NCBI RefSeq assembly: GCF_013407855.1 | Contig: NZ_JACBZH010000001.1 | Coordinates: forward strand, 930,001-994,000 | Reading direction: 5' to 3' | DNA from: Actinopolymorpha rutila | Lineage (GTDB): Bacteria > Actinomycetota > Actinomycetes > Propionibacteriales > Actinopolymorphaceae | DNA length: 64,000 nucleotides | Notes under the pieces: generated by a model | What the model was told of the DNA's origin: nothing | The model's database searches: none | The model's input: the letters and a program-made list of their open reading frames with translations, nothing else | In this document: piece after piece, positions 29,236 through 36,983 of the stretch | Numbering within the stretch: position 1 is the stretch's first letter | How the letters are laid out: each line of letters begins with the position of its first letter | Made by a program: the position numbers and the translations under genes

Positions 29236-30525
29236 TCAGGAACCGCCGTCCCGGAACGGCTTCAGGTCGGTGAGGGTGTCGTCGTCGCGCACCGGCTCCA
29301 GGTCGGAGAGCGTGTCGTCGCCGCGCGGGAGCGCCTCGCGTTCGTCCGGGCGGGACCGCAGGACGGTGTCGACGTAGGAGCGGGCGGCCTCCACCAGCGG
29401 CAGCTCCCGGTGGGCGTTCTCGGAGCGGTACCACCTGTGTTCGAGTACCTCGTGGAACACCTCGGCGGGTTCGAGCTTGCCGCGCAGTTCGGCCGGGACC
29501 GCCTGTACGACGGGTTCGAACACCTCGGTGAGCCACTGGTGCGCGACGATCTCCTCGTCTTCGTACTGCTGCTCGGTCGCGGCCCGGAACGCGTCCAGGT
29601 CGTTCAGCAGCCGGCGCGCCTGGTTCTCCTCGACGTCCAGGCCGGTGAGCCGGAGCAGCCGGCGGGAGTGGTGCCCGGCGTCGACGACCTTCGGCTGGAT
29701 GCGGATGTGCCGGCCGTCGAAGTCGGTGTGGATGTCGAGTTCGGCGACGTCGAAACCGAGGTCGTTCAGCCGCTGGATGCGCTGCTCCAGGCGGTACATC
29801 TCGCCGGTGTCGAACTCCTCCGGCTCGGTCAGCTCCGCCCACAGCCGCTGGTAGCGCTCGACCACTGTGTCGGCGAGCTCGAGGAGTTCGAGGTCCTCCG
29901 ACAGGTAGCCGCCGGCCTGCAGGTCCATCAGCTCGCCGAAGATGTTGGTGTGCGCGAGGTCCAGGTCGTAGGAGCGCTGGCCGGGGGAGAGCTCGTCGTG
30001 CAGGTCGCCGGTCTCGGCGTCGACGAGGTAAGCCGCGAACGCGCCCGCGTCCCGCCGGAACAACGTGTTGGACAGCGAGCAGTCGCCCCAGAAGAAGCCG
30101 GCCAGGTGGAGCCGGACGAGCAGCGCGGCGAGCGCGTCGACGAGGCGTACGACGGTCTCCGGGCGGAGAGTACGAGAGAAGACCGCGCGGTAGGGCAGGG
30201 AGAACGACAGGTGCCGGGTGATCAGGATCGGGTCGATCGGGTCGCCCGCGGCGTCCACCCGGTCCAGGACGATGCCGACGGATTCCACGGAGGGGACGTC
30301 CAGACGTTCGAGGTCGTGGAGCAGGCGGTTCTCCCGTACCACGAACCGCTCGGCGGCCTCCTTCAGCGCGTACACCTGACCGCGGTTGCGGATGAACCGC
30401 ACCACGTGGCGGGAGATGCCGCGGGGGAGGGCGACGAGGTGGTGCTGCGGCCACTCCGCGAGCGGGGTGTTCCACGGAAGGGCGAGCAGACCGGGGTCTG
30501 CGGCCATGGAGGCGAACCGAGGCAT
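29236..30525 (-). CDS. DUF4032 / InaA-type kinase-like protein
   Basis: 429 residues. The N-terminal half is an atypical kinase fold: VYALKEA (Lys), a helix Glu, LHLAGFFWGDCSLSNTLF (HxxD-like loop with WGD and Asn) and AYLVDAETGDL (metal-binding Asp). DUF4032 fills the C-terminal half (DIHTDFDGRHIRIQPKVVD, GHHSRRLLRLTGLDVEENQA). The extreme C-terminus repeats an acidic unit twice (DDTLSDLEPVR, DDTLTDLKPFR). An equivalent gene lies near msiK in Streptomyces. Substrate unknown. Confidence 0.75.
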   Translation of the reverse strand: MPRFASMAADPGLLALPWNTPLAEWPQHHLVALPRGISRHVVRFIRNRGQVYALKEAAERFVVRENRLLHDLERLDVPSVESVGIVLDRVDAAGDPIDPILITRHLSFSLPYRAVFSRTLRPETVVRLVDALAALLVRLHLAGFFWGDCSLSNTLFRRDAGAFAAYLVDAETGDLHDELSPGQRSYDLDLAHTNIFGELMDLQAGGYLSEDLELLELADTVVERYQRLWAELTEPEEFDTGEMYRLEQRIQRLNDLGFDVAELDIHTDFDGRHIRIQPKVVDAGHHSRRLLRLTGLDVEENQARRLLNDLDAFRAATEQQYEDEEIVAHQWLTEVFEPVVQAVPAELRGKLEPAEVFHEVLEHRWYRSENAHRELPLVEAARSYVDTVLRSRPDEREALPRGDDTLSDLEPVRDDDTLTDLKPFRDGGS

Positions 30526-30566
30526 AGGGACCAGTTAATCCGCAAGGCTGCCCGGGAGACAAAACG

Positions 30567-30602
30567 ACGGGGGTCCGCCGGATGGAACCGGCGGACCCCC
30601 GT
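30567..30602 (-). terminator. intrinsic terminator downstream of msiK
   Basis: A 15-bp perfect stem (30567-30581 with 30588-30602) with a 6-nt loop. On the minus strand it is followed by CGTTTTGT, so it is a classical intrinsic terminator for msiK, and lies between msiK and the downstream DUF4032 gene. Confidence 0.85.
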
Positions 30603-30671
30603 GGCCGACCGCGGTCGACCGATGTCGTTTCTTCGGTGCGGACACGTGGCCCGCCCGGGCGGCTCCTCGCG

Positions 30672-31760
30672 TCAGTCGGTGAGGCGGTCGCCGGTGGACG
30701 CGGAGAAGACGTGGATCCGCTCGGTGTCGGCGGCGAGCTTCACCTTGGCGCCCTTCTCCGGCGGGCGGCGGGCGTCGATGCGGGCGATGATCTCCTTCTG
30801 CTCGTCGCCGTTGCCGACCAGGCCGTAGAGGTAGGCGTCCGCGCCGAGCTCCTCGACCACCGCCACCTCGACGGGCAGGCCGTTCTCCTCGTTGGAGACG
30901 ATGCGGAAGGCCTCCGGCCGGATGCCGACGGTCGCCGCGGCGTCCTGGCCGAGCTTGCTGCGCACGGCCGGCAGGAGCGGTACGACGTAGCTGCCGACGT
31001 CGACGCCGGACTCGGTGACCTTGCCGTCGAGCAGGTTCATCGCCGGGGAGCCGATGAAGCCGGCCACGAAGACGTTGTTCGGCTTGTCGTAGAGGTTCAG
31101 CGGGGTGTCGTTCTGCTGCAGGAGGCCGTCCTTGAGGACCGCCACCCGGTCGCCCATCGTCATCGCCTCGGTCTGGTCGTGGGTGACGTAGACCGTGGTG
31201 ATGCCGAGCCGGCGCTGCAGCGCGGCGATCTGCGTACGGGTGGAGACACGCAGCTTGGCGTCCAGGTTGGACAGCGGCTCGTCCATGAGGAAGACCTTCG
31301 GCTCCCGGACGATCGCGCGGCCCATCGCGACGCGCTGGCGCTGACCACCGGAGAGCGCCTTCGGCTTGCGGTCGAGGAACTCCTCCAGGCCCAGCAGCTG
31401 CGCGGCCTCGCGGACCTTCTGCAGACGCTGCTCCTTGGACACGCCCTGCATCTTCAGCGCGAAGCCCATGTTCTCCGCGACCGACATGTGCGGGTAGAGC
31501 GCGTAGTTCTGGAACACCATCGCGATGTCGCGGTCCTTCGGCGGGAGGTGCGTGACGTCCCGGTCGCCGATGCGGACCGAGCCGTCGTTGATCTCCTCCA
31601 GCCCCGCGAGCATGCGCAGCGAGGTGGACTTCCCGCATCCGGAGGGGCCGACGAGGACCATGAACTCGCCGTCGGCGATGTCGAGGTCGAGCTTGTCCAC
31701 CGCGGGCTTGTCGGAGCCGGGGTAGATCCTGGATGCGCTGTCGTACGTGACGGTAGCCAT
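30672..31760 (-). CDS. msiK: multiple-sugar ABC transporter ATP-binding protein MsiK
   Basis: 362 residues, MalK/UgpC family. Walker A GPSGCGKST (about 37-45), Q-loop FQNYALYPH, signature LSGGQRQR, Walker B FLMDEPLSNLD and switch VTHDQTEA, followed by two OB-like regulatory folds. In Streptomyces MsiK powers many different sugar importers that lack their own ATPase; here too no permeases adjoin it. ATG 31760 (MATVTYDSASRIYPG) is chosen over an upstream GTG since family members start MATV. Position beside the DUF4032 gene matches S. coelicolor. Confidence 0.9.
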   Translation of the reverse strand: MATVTYDSASRIYPGSDKPAVDKLDLDIADGEFMVLVGPSGCGKSTSLRMLAGLEEINDGSVRIGDRDVTHLPPKDRDIAMVFQNYALYPHMSVAENMGFALKMQGVSKEQRLQKVREAAQLLGLEEFLDRKPKALSGGQRQRVAMGRAIVREPKVFLMDEPLSNLDAKLRVSTRTQIAALQRRLGITTVYVTHDQTEAMTMGDRVAVLKDGLLQQNDTPLNLYDKPNNVFVAGFIGSPAMNLLDGKVTESGVDVGSYVVPLLPAVRSKLGQDAAATVGIRPEAFRIVSNEENGLPVEVAVVEELGADAYLYGLVGNGDEQKEIIARIDARRPPEKGAKVKLAADTERIHVFSASTGDRLTD

Positions 31761-32215
31761 GAAGAAGCTCCATCCCTTCACCGGCAGGAACGTGCCGGAC
31801 GATCCGAGCAAAGGGTTGCTGGCGTGCCTTTGTGTAGGACGCCACGGGCAGGGTCATGGTGACATGACGCTCACCTGGATGTCACCAGGTGGCGAGCGGT
31901 CAGCCCGAAACCGGCCGCCCTTCTGGGGACCCTCTTCGCCTTCCTGTTGGTACGTTCGGTGACCGCGCGAGCGCGGGGCGCGGCGGGGAGGCCTCCCTCG
32001 AAGGGTTTTACGTACCGACTGCTGCCTTCTTCCACGGGTTTTCTGCAAGAACCGTCCGATCCGTGCATGCTGTTGCTGGCCGGACGGCTTGGGGCGTTGT
32101 CCGGAGTGCTGCTCGGTGGGTGATCCCAGCCGTGCGGCGCGCCGGTGGGTGATCCCGCCCCGGCCAGGCGACGCGCGCGGGTGATCCTCGCCGCACCGAC
32201 ATGACGGAGGGACGC
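31761..32215. other. 455-bp divergent control region of msiK and the lacI-type gene
   Basis: It contains an inverted repeat AGCAA-N4-TTGCT (31807-31820) in the msiK leader, a 7-bp hairpin CACCTGG/CCAGGTG (31872-31891), and three direct repeats near the LacI gene (listed separately). No protein gene is seen. Confidence 0.55.
32114..32187. repeat. three direct repeats of GGGTGATCC upstream of the LacI-family gene
   Basis: CGGTGGGTGATCCC occurs at 32114-32127 and again, identically, at 32143-32156; CGGGTGATCC is at 32178-32187. Spacing is 29 and about 33 bp (roughly three helical turns). This suggests binding sites on one face of the helix, or a short local duplication. The repeats are visible; a regulatory role is inference. 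Confidence 0.5.
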
Positions 32216-33250
32216 ATGCACGGAGGGCCCGGTAAGCGGGCACGACTGGTCGATCTTGCCGCCCAGGCGGGCGTGAGCGAGGCGACCGTGTCAAGGGTCC
32301 TCAACGGCCGGCCCGGGGTGAGCCCGGAGACCACGCGGGCCGTTCTCACCGCTCTGGACGTGCTGGGGTACGAGCGACCTGCCCGGCTGCGGCAGCGCAG
32401 CGCCGGCCTCATCGGCCTTGTCGTACCAGAGTTGGACAATCCGATCTTTCCGGCGTTTGCCCAGGTGATCGAGACGACCTGTGGCCACCACGGCTACACC
32501 CCGGTGCTGTGCACCCAGACTCCGGGCGGGGTCGGTGAGGACGAGTACGTCGAGATGCTGCTCGACCGGGGCGTGTCCGGGATCATCTTCGTCTCCGGCC
32601 TGCACTCCGACCTGTCCAGCGACCCCGGGCGGTACCAGAAGCTGACCGGGCGCGGGCTGCCTGTGGTGTTCGTCAACGGGTACGTCGAACAGGTCGACGC
32701 GCCGTTCGTGTCCGCCGACGACGCGGTGGCGACCGACCTCGCCGTACGGCACCTGGCCAGCCTCGGGCACCGGCGGATCGGGTTCGCGTGCGGGCCGGAC
32801 CGGTACGTGCCGGTGCAGCGGAAGCTGGCGGCGTTCAGTGCTGCGGTCGGTGCCCCCGCCCTCAAGGCGTCCGGGGTCGTCGGGATCGTGGAACAGTCGC
32901 TGTTCTCCGTCGAGGGCGGGCACGCCGCGGCCACTCGGTTGCTCGCCGAAGGCGTCACCGGGATCGTGTGCGGTTCGGACCTGATGGCCCTCGGCGCGAT
33001 CCGGGCGGTCCGCCAGCGCGGGCTGGAGGTGCCGCGGGACGTGTCCGTGGCGGGGTACGACGACTCGCCGCTGATCGCGTTCACCGACCCGCCGCTGACC
33101 ACCGTGCGGCAGCCCGTCCACGCGATGGGGCTGGCGGCGGTGCGCGCGCTGATCGACGAGATCCACGGGCACGGCGCGCCGCACTCGGAGTACCTCTTCC
33201 GGCCCGAGCTCGTGGTGCGCGGGTCGACCGGGGCGGCGCGGCCCCGCTGA
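32216..33250 (+). CDS. LacI-family transcriptional regulator
   Basis: 344 residues. The N-terminal HTH and hinge (RLVDLAAQAGVSEATVSRVL, about 9-55) are followed by a periplasmic-binding-protein-like sensor (IGLVVPELDNPIFPAF, GIIFVSGLHSD, FVNGYVEQ, VSVAGYDDSPLI, TTVRQP). It should bind a palindromic operator and be released by a sugar. ATG 32216 is chosen because GGAGGG ends 4 bases before it; ATG 32201 is in frame and also possible. It is divergent from msiK, so it may control sugar uptake. Confidence 0.9.
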   Translation: MHGGPGKRARLVDLAAQAGVSEATVSRVLNGRPGVSPETTRAVLTALDVLGYERPARLRQRSAGLIGLVVPELDNPIFPAFAQVIETTCGHHGYTPVLCTQTPGGVGEDEYVEMLLDRGVSGIIFVSGLHSDLSSDPGRYQKLTGRGLPVVFVNGYVEQVDAPFVSADDAVATDLAVRHLASLGHRRIGFACGPDRYVPVQRKLAAFSAAVGAPALKASGVVGIVEQSLFSVEGGHAAATRLLAEGVTGIVCGSDLMALGAIRAVRQRGLEVPRDVSVAGYDDSPLIAFTDPPLTTVRQPVHAMGLAAVRALIDEIHGHGAPHSEYLFRPELVVRGSTGAARPR

Positions 33251-33318
33251 GGTGGTGCCCATATCGAGCGGGCCGCGGGTAGGGCGGATCCCCATCGCGG
33301 CTAGGCTTGGCGGGCCTG

Positions 33319-33391
33319 GCCAGCGTGGCGCAACTGGTAGCGCACCCGACTTGTAATCGGGCGGTTAGGGGTTCAAGTCCCCTCGCTGGCT
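33319..33391 (+). tRNA. tRNA-Thr(TGT)
   Basis: Acceptor stem GCCAGCG pairs with CGCTGGC (33384-33390), discriminator T. D-arm GCGC...GCGC, anticodon stem CCCGA/TCGGG with loop CTTGTAA, giving anticodon TGT for ACA. T-arm AGGGG TTCAAGT CCCCT. CCA is not encoded. An integrase remnant begins about 100 bp downstream, so its 3' end is the likely integration site. Confidence 0.93.
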
Positions 33392-33401
33392 CAACCTGAA
33401 A

Positions 33402-33432
33402 GCCCAGGTCAAAAGCCGTTTCTGACCTGGGC
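33402..33432 (+). terminator. hairpin after tRNA-Thr
   Basis: GCCCAGGTCA (33402-33411) pairs with TGACCTGGGC (33423-33432), 10 bp, 11-nt loop. It lies 11 bp past the tRNA and is a plausible tRNA terminator at the junction with the mobile DNA. Confidence 0.6.
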
Positions 33433-33823
33433 CTCATCATGCCCGGCGCGGCGTCTGTCAATGGCGATGTCAATGAATACACTCACCGCATGGTTGCGAA
33501 GACGCGCGGTAGGCGACGTGAACGCGGCTACGTACGCCGACGCGGCAACTCGTTCCAGGTGCTCGTCTACTCCGGTGTCGACCCGCTGACCGGCAAGGAC
33601 AGCTACCTCACCGAGTCGGCGAAGGACAAGCGCCAGGTCGAGAAGATACGGACGCGGTTGCTCGCTCAGGTCGATCAGCAGCGCCAGGCGACGACCAAGG
33701 CGTCGCGCGTACGTCCTTGACTCCTGGCTGGACGTGCACGAGGCCGAACCCACGACACTCGCCGGCTACCGCCGAGCAGCTGACACGCGCATCAAGCCGG
33801 CGCTGGGGCAACGCGCCGATCGC
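33418..33823 (+). repeat. direct repeat, copy 1 (integrase 5' region)
   Basis: This stretch recurs at about 35461-35866. From 33465 (GAATACACTCACCGC) to about 33823 the two copies are nearly identical; the first 50 bp align without gaps at lower identity. Copy 1 lacks two bases at 33706/33707 (CGTCGCGCG versus CGTCGCTCGCG). Confidence 0.85.
33490..33823 (+). pseudogene. tyrosine integrase, truncated and frameshifted
   Basis: Codes for the first 77 residues of the same integrase found intact at 35532-36785 (MVAKTRGRRRERGYVRRRGN, VYSGVDPLTGKDSYLTES). A 2-bp deletion near 33706 leads to a stop at 33718-33720. Homology continues out of frame (LDSWLDVHEAEPTTLAGYRRAA) to about 33823 and then stops abruptly. 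The catalytic domain is missing, so it cannot recombine DNA. It marks an older or damaged element in tRNA-Thr. Confidence 0.85.
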
Positions 33824-33993
33824 AGCGGACAGCGCCCCGGGGTGTCGGCTTGCAGGGTGATCCAAACGGCCAACGTGCAGACGCCATGTCTGCTTAGCTG
33901 TACCTTGTCCGCGGCAGGCGGGCTGCTGTCGATACGACGGCCTCTCACGCAACCGTCCTGACAGCGCAACTCTGGCGCTGAGAGGAGTGGCGT

Positions 33994-35382
33994 ATGCCTC
34001 CGGGTAGGACTTCCCGCAGGGTCCGCAGGGAGCTTCTGATTAACGGTCGGCGAGTCCGGATCTCAGATCTACTCGAAGCCAATCTGCTACAGGCCGGGCA
34101 GACGCTCCTCTTCGAACAGCGCATCGGCGAACCCCCGCACACAGCAACAGTGACCCGCCGCGGCTCGCTCAAACTGGTGGACGGACGTGAGTTTGCTACA
34201 CCGTCCAAAGCAGCTGCAACGATCGCCAAATTAAGCGCAGCACCTGGATGGTCAGTATGGCGTGTCGGAAGAGACGGCCCAACGCTTCACGAGCTACGCC
34301 AGGAACTCCTGCTTTCAGTCACTGAGGAAGCGGCCGCAGCCAATGGAGGCTCGACAGATGGAGGTAGCGCTGCACGTCAGCGGTTTGAGTCATTGAATGA
34401 TGCCCGCAAGAAGGCCGAGGCGGGTACTCCCGAGAAGCTCACAGTGCGCGATCTTCTCAAATTCTGGCATCTAGAAGATCGTGACCGTGCAGGTAGTGCC
34501 CAGATAGCCGCTGATCTTGCTAACCACAGCTTGACCACTGTCCCCGACTTCCGCGCGGTGAATCTCGACCGAGTGGTCTCGCTTGTGACAATCTCCGAAG
34601 CGGAAAGCGCTGAGTCGTCAGACGGATCAGTGGGCTCGGTGGCGGCGCCCGACGAACTCAATGAAGAGGACAGTTTTGACATCGGCCTCACGCTCGGGAA
34701 CTTGCTCTCGGATCAACGTCCGCTGGCGTCAGTCGAGCCATCTGCTTCTTTCGATCAAGCAATTACTATCATGCTATTGAACGATTACTCGCAGGTTGCA
34801 GTTCTGACGAGTCCAGACGTCCTGCACGGCGCTGTAAGTTGGAAGTCGATAGCTCAAGCAAAGAATGCTGACCCGAAGGCTTCCTTCAGTTCGGCGATTA
34901 TTCGCGATGCGAAAGTGTTTAGCTATAGCGATCGTCTCCTGGATGTGTTGGATGTGCTTCAGAAGGAGGAGTTCATCTTCGTACGTGACTTCGATGGAAG
35001 AATCTATGGGATCATTACGGCCGCTGATGTGGTAAATAAATACGACGAGACCGCTACTCCCTTTTTCCTAATCGGCGAGGTAGACCAGGAGCTTCGTCAG
35101 TTGATCCAGTCCGCCTTCGACAAGGATCTCGTGAAGATGGCGTACAGTAATTTCAGCTCCTTTGACAAGATGACTATGGGGCAGTATCAGGCCGTCCTGA
35201 ACGACGCGAATTGCTGGCGTGCTCTCGGGTGGTCTCTAGATCGCACCCTCTTTATAGAGCGCCTGAACGAGATTCGTAATTTGCGGAACACTGTTATGCA
35301 TTTTAATCCTGATCCGATCAGGGACGTGGACGTCGAGAAACTAAGACACTTCCTGAACCTGATCCGCGCATATAACAGGTAG
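33994..35382 (+). CDS. RAMA - paired CBS - HEPN-like protein (putative defence effector)
   Basis: 462 residues. Residues 12-92 match a RAMA domain (RVRISDLLEANLLQAGQ, ATVTRRGSLKLVDGREF, TPSKAA, GWSVWR), a module linked to adenine-methylation systems. Residues 145-198 form a linker domain. Two CBS motifs follow (about 240-292 and 303-350, ending RIYGIITAADVV), which usually bind adenosyl ligands. The C-terminal helical part (352-460) ends in RNTVMH (431-436), fitting the RX4H motif of HEPN RNases. GAGAGGAG precedes the ATG. It is less GC-rich than the chromosome and sits between two integrase copies. A modified-DNA-gated RNase is inference. Confidence 0.65.
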   Translation: MPPGRTSRRVRRELLINGRRVRISDLLEANLLQAGQTLLFEQRIGEPPHTATVTRRGSLKLVDGREFATPSKAAATIAKLSAAPGWSVWRVGRDGPTLHELRQELLLSVTEEAAAANGGSTDGGSAARQRFESLNDARKKAEAGTPEKLTVRDLLKFWHLEDRDRAGSAQIAADLANHSLTTVPDFRAVNLDRVVSLVTISEAESAESSDGSVGSVAAPDELNEEDSFDIGLTLGNLLSDQRPLASVEPSASFDQAITIMLLNDYSQVAVLTSPDVLHGAVSWKSIAQAKNADPKASFSSAIIRDAKVFSYSDRLLDVLDVLQKEEFIFVRDFDGRIYGIITAADVVNKYDETATPFFLIGEVDQELRQLIQSAFDKDLVKMAYSNFSSFDKMTMGQYQAVLNDANCWRALGWSLDRTLFIERLNEIRNLRNTVMHFNPDPIRDVDVEKLRHFLNLIRAYNR

Positions 35383-35460
35383 CGGCATTCAATGCTTAGT
35401 TGCAGTCGTGCGTTAGGTGTGTCAGGTGCCGTGCGAGCTGAGGAAGCCAGTTCGGAGTAG

Positions 35461-35866
35461 TTTCTGTCCTAGACTCCACTTCGCTCGGCGTGGCCTCTGT
35501 AGATGGCGCTACAGAGGAATACACTCACCGCATGGTTGCGAAGACGCGCGGTAGGCGGCGTGAACGCGGCTACGTGCGCCGACGAGGCAACTCGTTTCAG
35601 GTGCTCGTCTACTCCGGTGTCGACCCGCTGACCGGCAAGGACAGCTACCTCACCGAGTCGACGAAGGACGAGCGCCAGGTCGAGAAGATACGGACGCGGC
35701 TGCTGGCCCAGGTCGACCAGCAGCGCCAGGCGACGACCAAGGCGTCGCTCGCGTACGTCCTTGACTCCTGGCTGGACGTGCACGAGGCGGAACCCACCAC
35801 GCTCGCCGGGTACCGCCGAGCAGCTGAGACCCGCATCAAGCCTGCGTTGGGCCGAGTGCCGATCGC
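35461..35866 (+). repeat. direct repeat, copy 2 (integrase 5' region)
   Basis: Partner of 33418-33823, about 2.04 kb apart. Includes the start of the intact integrase. Confidence 0.85.
35495..35516. promoter_or_regulatory. inverted repeat CTCTGTAG-N6-CTACAGAG before int
   Basis: A perfect 8-bp inverted repeat (35495-35502, 35509-35516) lies 15 bp before ATG 35532. The matching place in copy 1 (33453-33474) has lost the symmetry. It may be an operator or an integrase arm site, and it argues for the ATG 35532 start. Confidence 0.45.
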
Positions 35867-36785
35867 GAAGCTCACGCCGCGCGTCCTGGAGCAGTTCTAC
35901 GCCGAGCTGCGCCGGTGCAGGAACCGCTGTGACGGCAGGCCGTACGTCGAACACCGGACGAGTGAACCGCACGACTGCGATGAGAACGACCTGTCAACGC
36001 GCCGGCGGTGCCAGCCGCACCAATGCCGCCCCTATGCGGCGGCCACGATCCGAGAGACGCACGTCATCATCAGCGGTGCGTTGTCGACCGCGGTCCGGTG
36101 GGGCTGGCTCCAGAGCAATCCGGCCGAGGTGACGAAGAAGCCGAAGCAGCCGAAGCCCGCACCCAAGCCGCCGACGCCGAAGCAGGCGGCGCAGCTGGTC
36201 GAGGCCGCGATGGCACAGGACGAGTCCTGGGGAGCACTGGTCTGGCTCTACATGGTCACCGGTGCCCGCCGGGGCGAGATCCTCGCGCTCCGCTGGCACG
36301 ACGTACACCTCGACACCGGGATGCTCGAGATCCGCCGCAACATCGTCGACGGGATCGAGAAGGACACCAAGACCCACCAGATCCGCCGCATCGCGCTCGA
36401 CAACGGCACCTGCGAGCTGCTGCGAGTCCATCGGAAACGCTACGAGGAGCAGATCCGCGCCATGGACGAGGCGCCTCGCGAAGATGCATTCGTCTTCTCC
36501 TACCAAGCCGACCACAGCCGACCGTGCGACCCGGACGGCGTGAGCCACCGCTACAAGGCCATGTGTACTGGTCTGGGCATCGACAGCCACCTCCACGCCT
36601 TGCGCCACTACTCCGCTACCGAGCTGATCACCGCCGGCGTCGACGTCCGCACCGTCGCCGGCCGCCTCGGCCATGGCGGCGGAGGTACGACAACCCTTCG
36701 CGTCTACACCGCGTGGGTAGCTGAATCCGACAAGCGGGCCGCTGAGCTACTTGCTGGAAGCTTGCGAACCGTGCCAGATGCCTGA
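35532..36785 (+). CDS. tyrosine recombinase / phage-type integrase
   Basis: 417 residues. An AP2-like arm-binding N-terminus (GYVRRRGNSFQVLVYSG) leads to a SAM-like core-binding domain, then a Cys/His-rich insert (CRNRCDGRP, EPHDCDEN, RRRCQPHQC, about 128-165) of the kind seen in actinobacterial integrases. The catalytic domain shows TGARRGEILALRW (Arg), KTHQIRRI (Lys), HALRHYSAT (HxxR) and LGHGGGGTTTLRVYTAW (His and nucleophile Tyr). All residues are present, so it should be active. ATG 35532 is favoured over GTG 35490. It probably integrates at the tRNA-Thr 3' end. Confidence 0.92.
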   Translation: MVAKTRGRRRERGYVRRRGNSFQVLVYSGVDPLTGKDSYLTESTKDERQVEKIRTRLLAQVDQQRQATTKASLAYVLDSWLDVHEAEPTTLAGYRRAAETRIKPALGRVPIAKLTPRVLEQFYAELRRCRNRCDGRPYVEHRTSEPHDCDENDLSTRRRCQPHQCRPYAAATIRETHVIISGALSTAVRWGWLQSNPAEVTKKPKQPKPAPKPPTPKQAAQLVEAAMAQDESWGALVWLYMVTGARRGEILALRWHDVHLDTGMLEIRRNIVDGIEKDTKTHQIRRIALDNGTCELLRVHRKRYEEQIRAMDEAPREDAFVFSYQADHSRPCDPDGVSHRYKAMCTGLGIDSHLHALRHYSATELITAGVDVRTVAGRLGHGGGGTTTLRVYTAWVAESDKRAAELLAGSLRTVPDA

Positions 36786-36983
36786 AGGGCCGTGTCAGTC
36801 ATTCCAGTCTTTGGCGCGGTCGGGTGCTTGAGCTCAACGTAGGTGACGTCCGGGTGCGCTATGAGCCTCCACAGGTCGGGAGGCTGAAGTGCAATCGCCC
36901 CGTTTCGCATACATACAAGTACTCTAGCGCTAAGGTACTGGGTGCCGTGCAATAAGGATTTGGGGGTAGTGGTGGCTACGACG

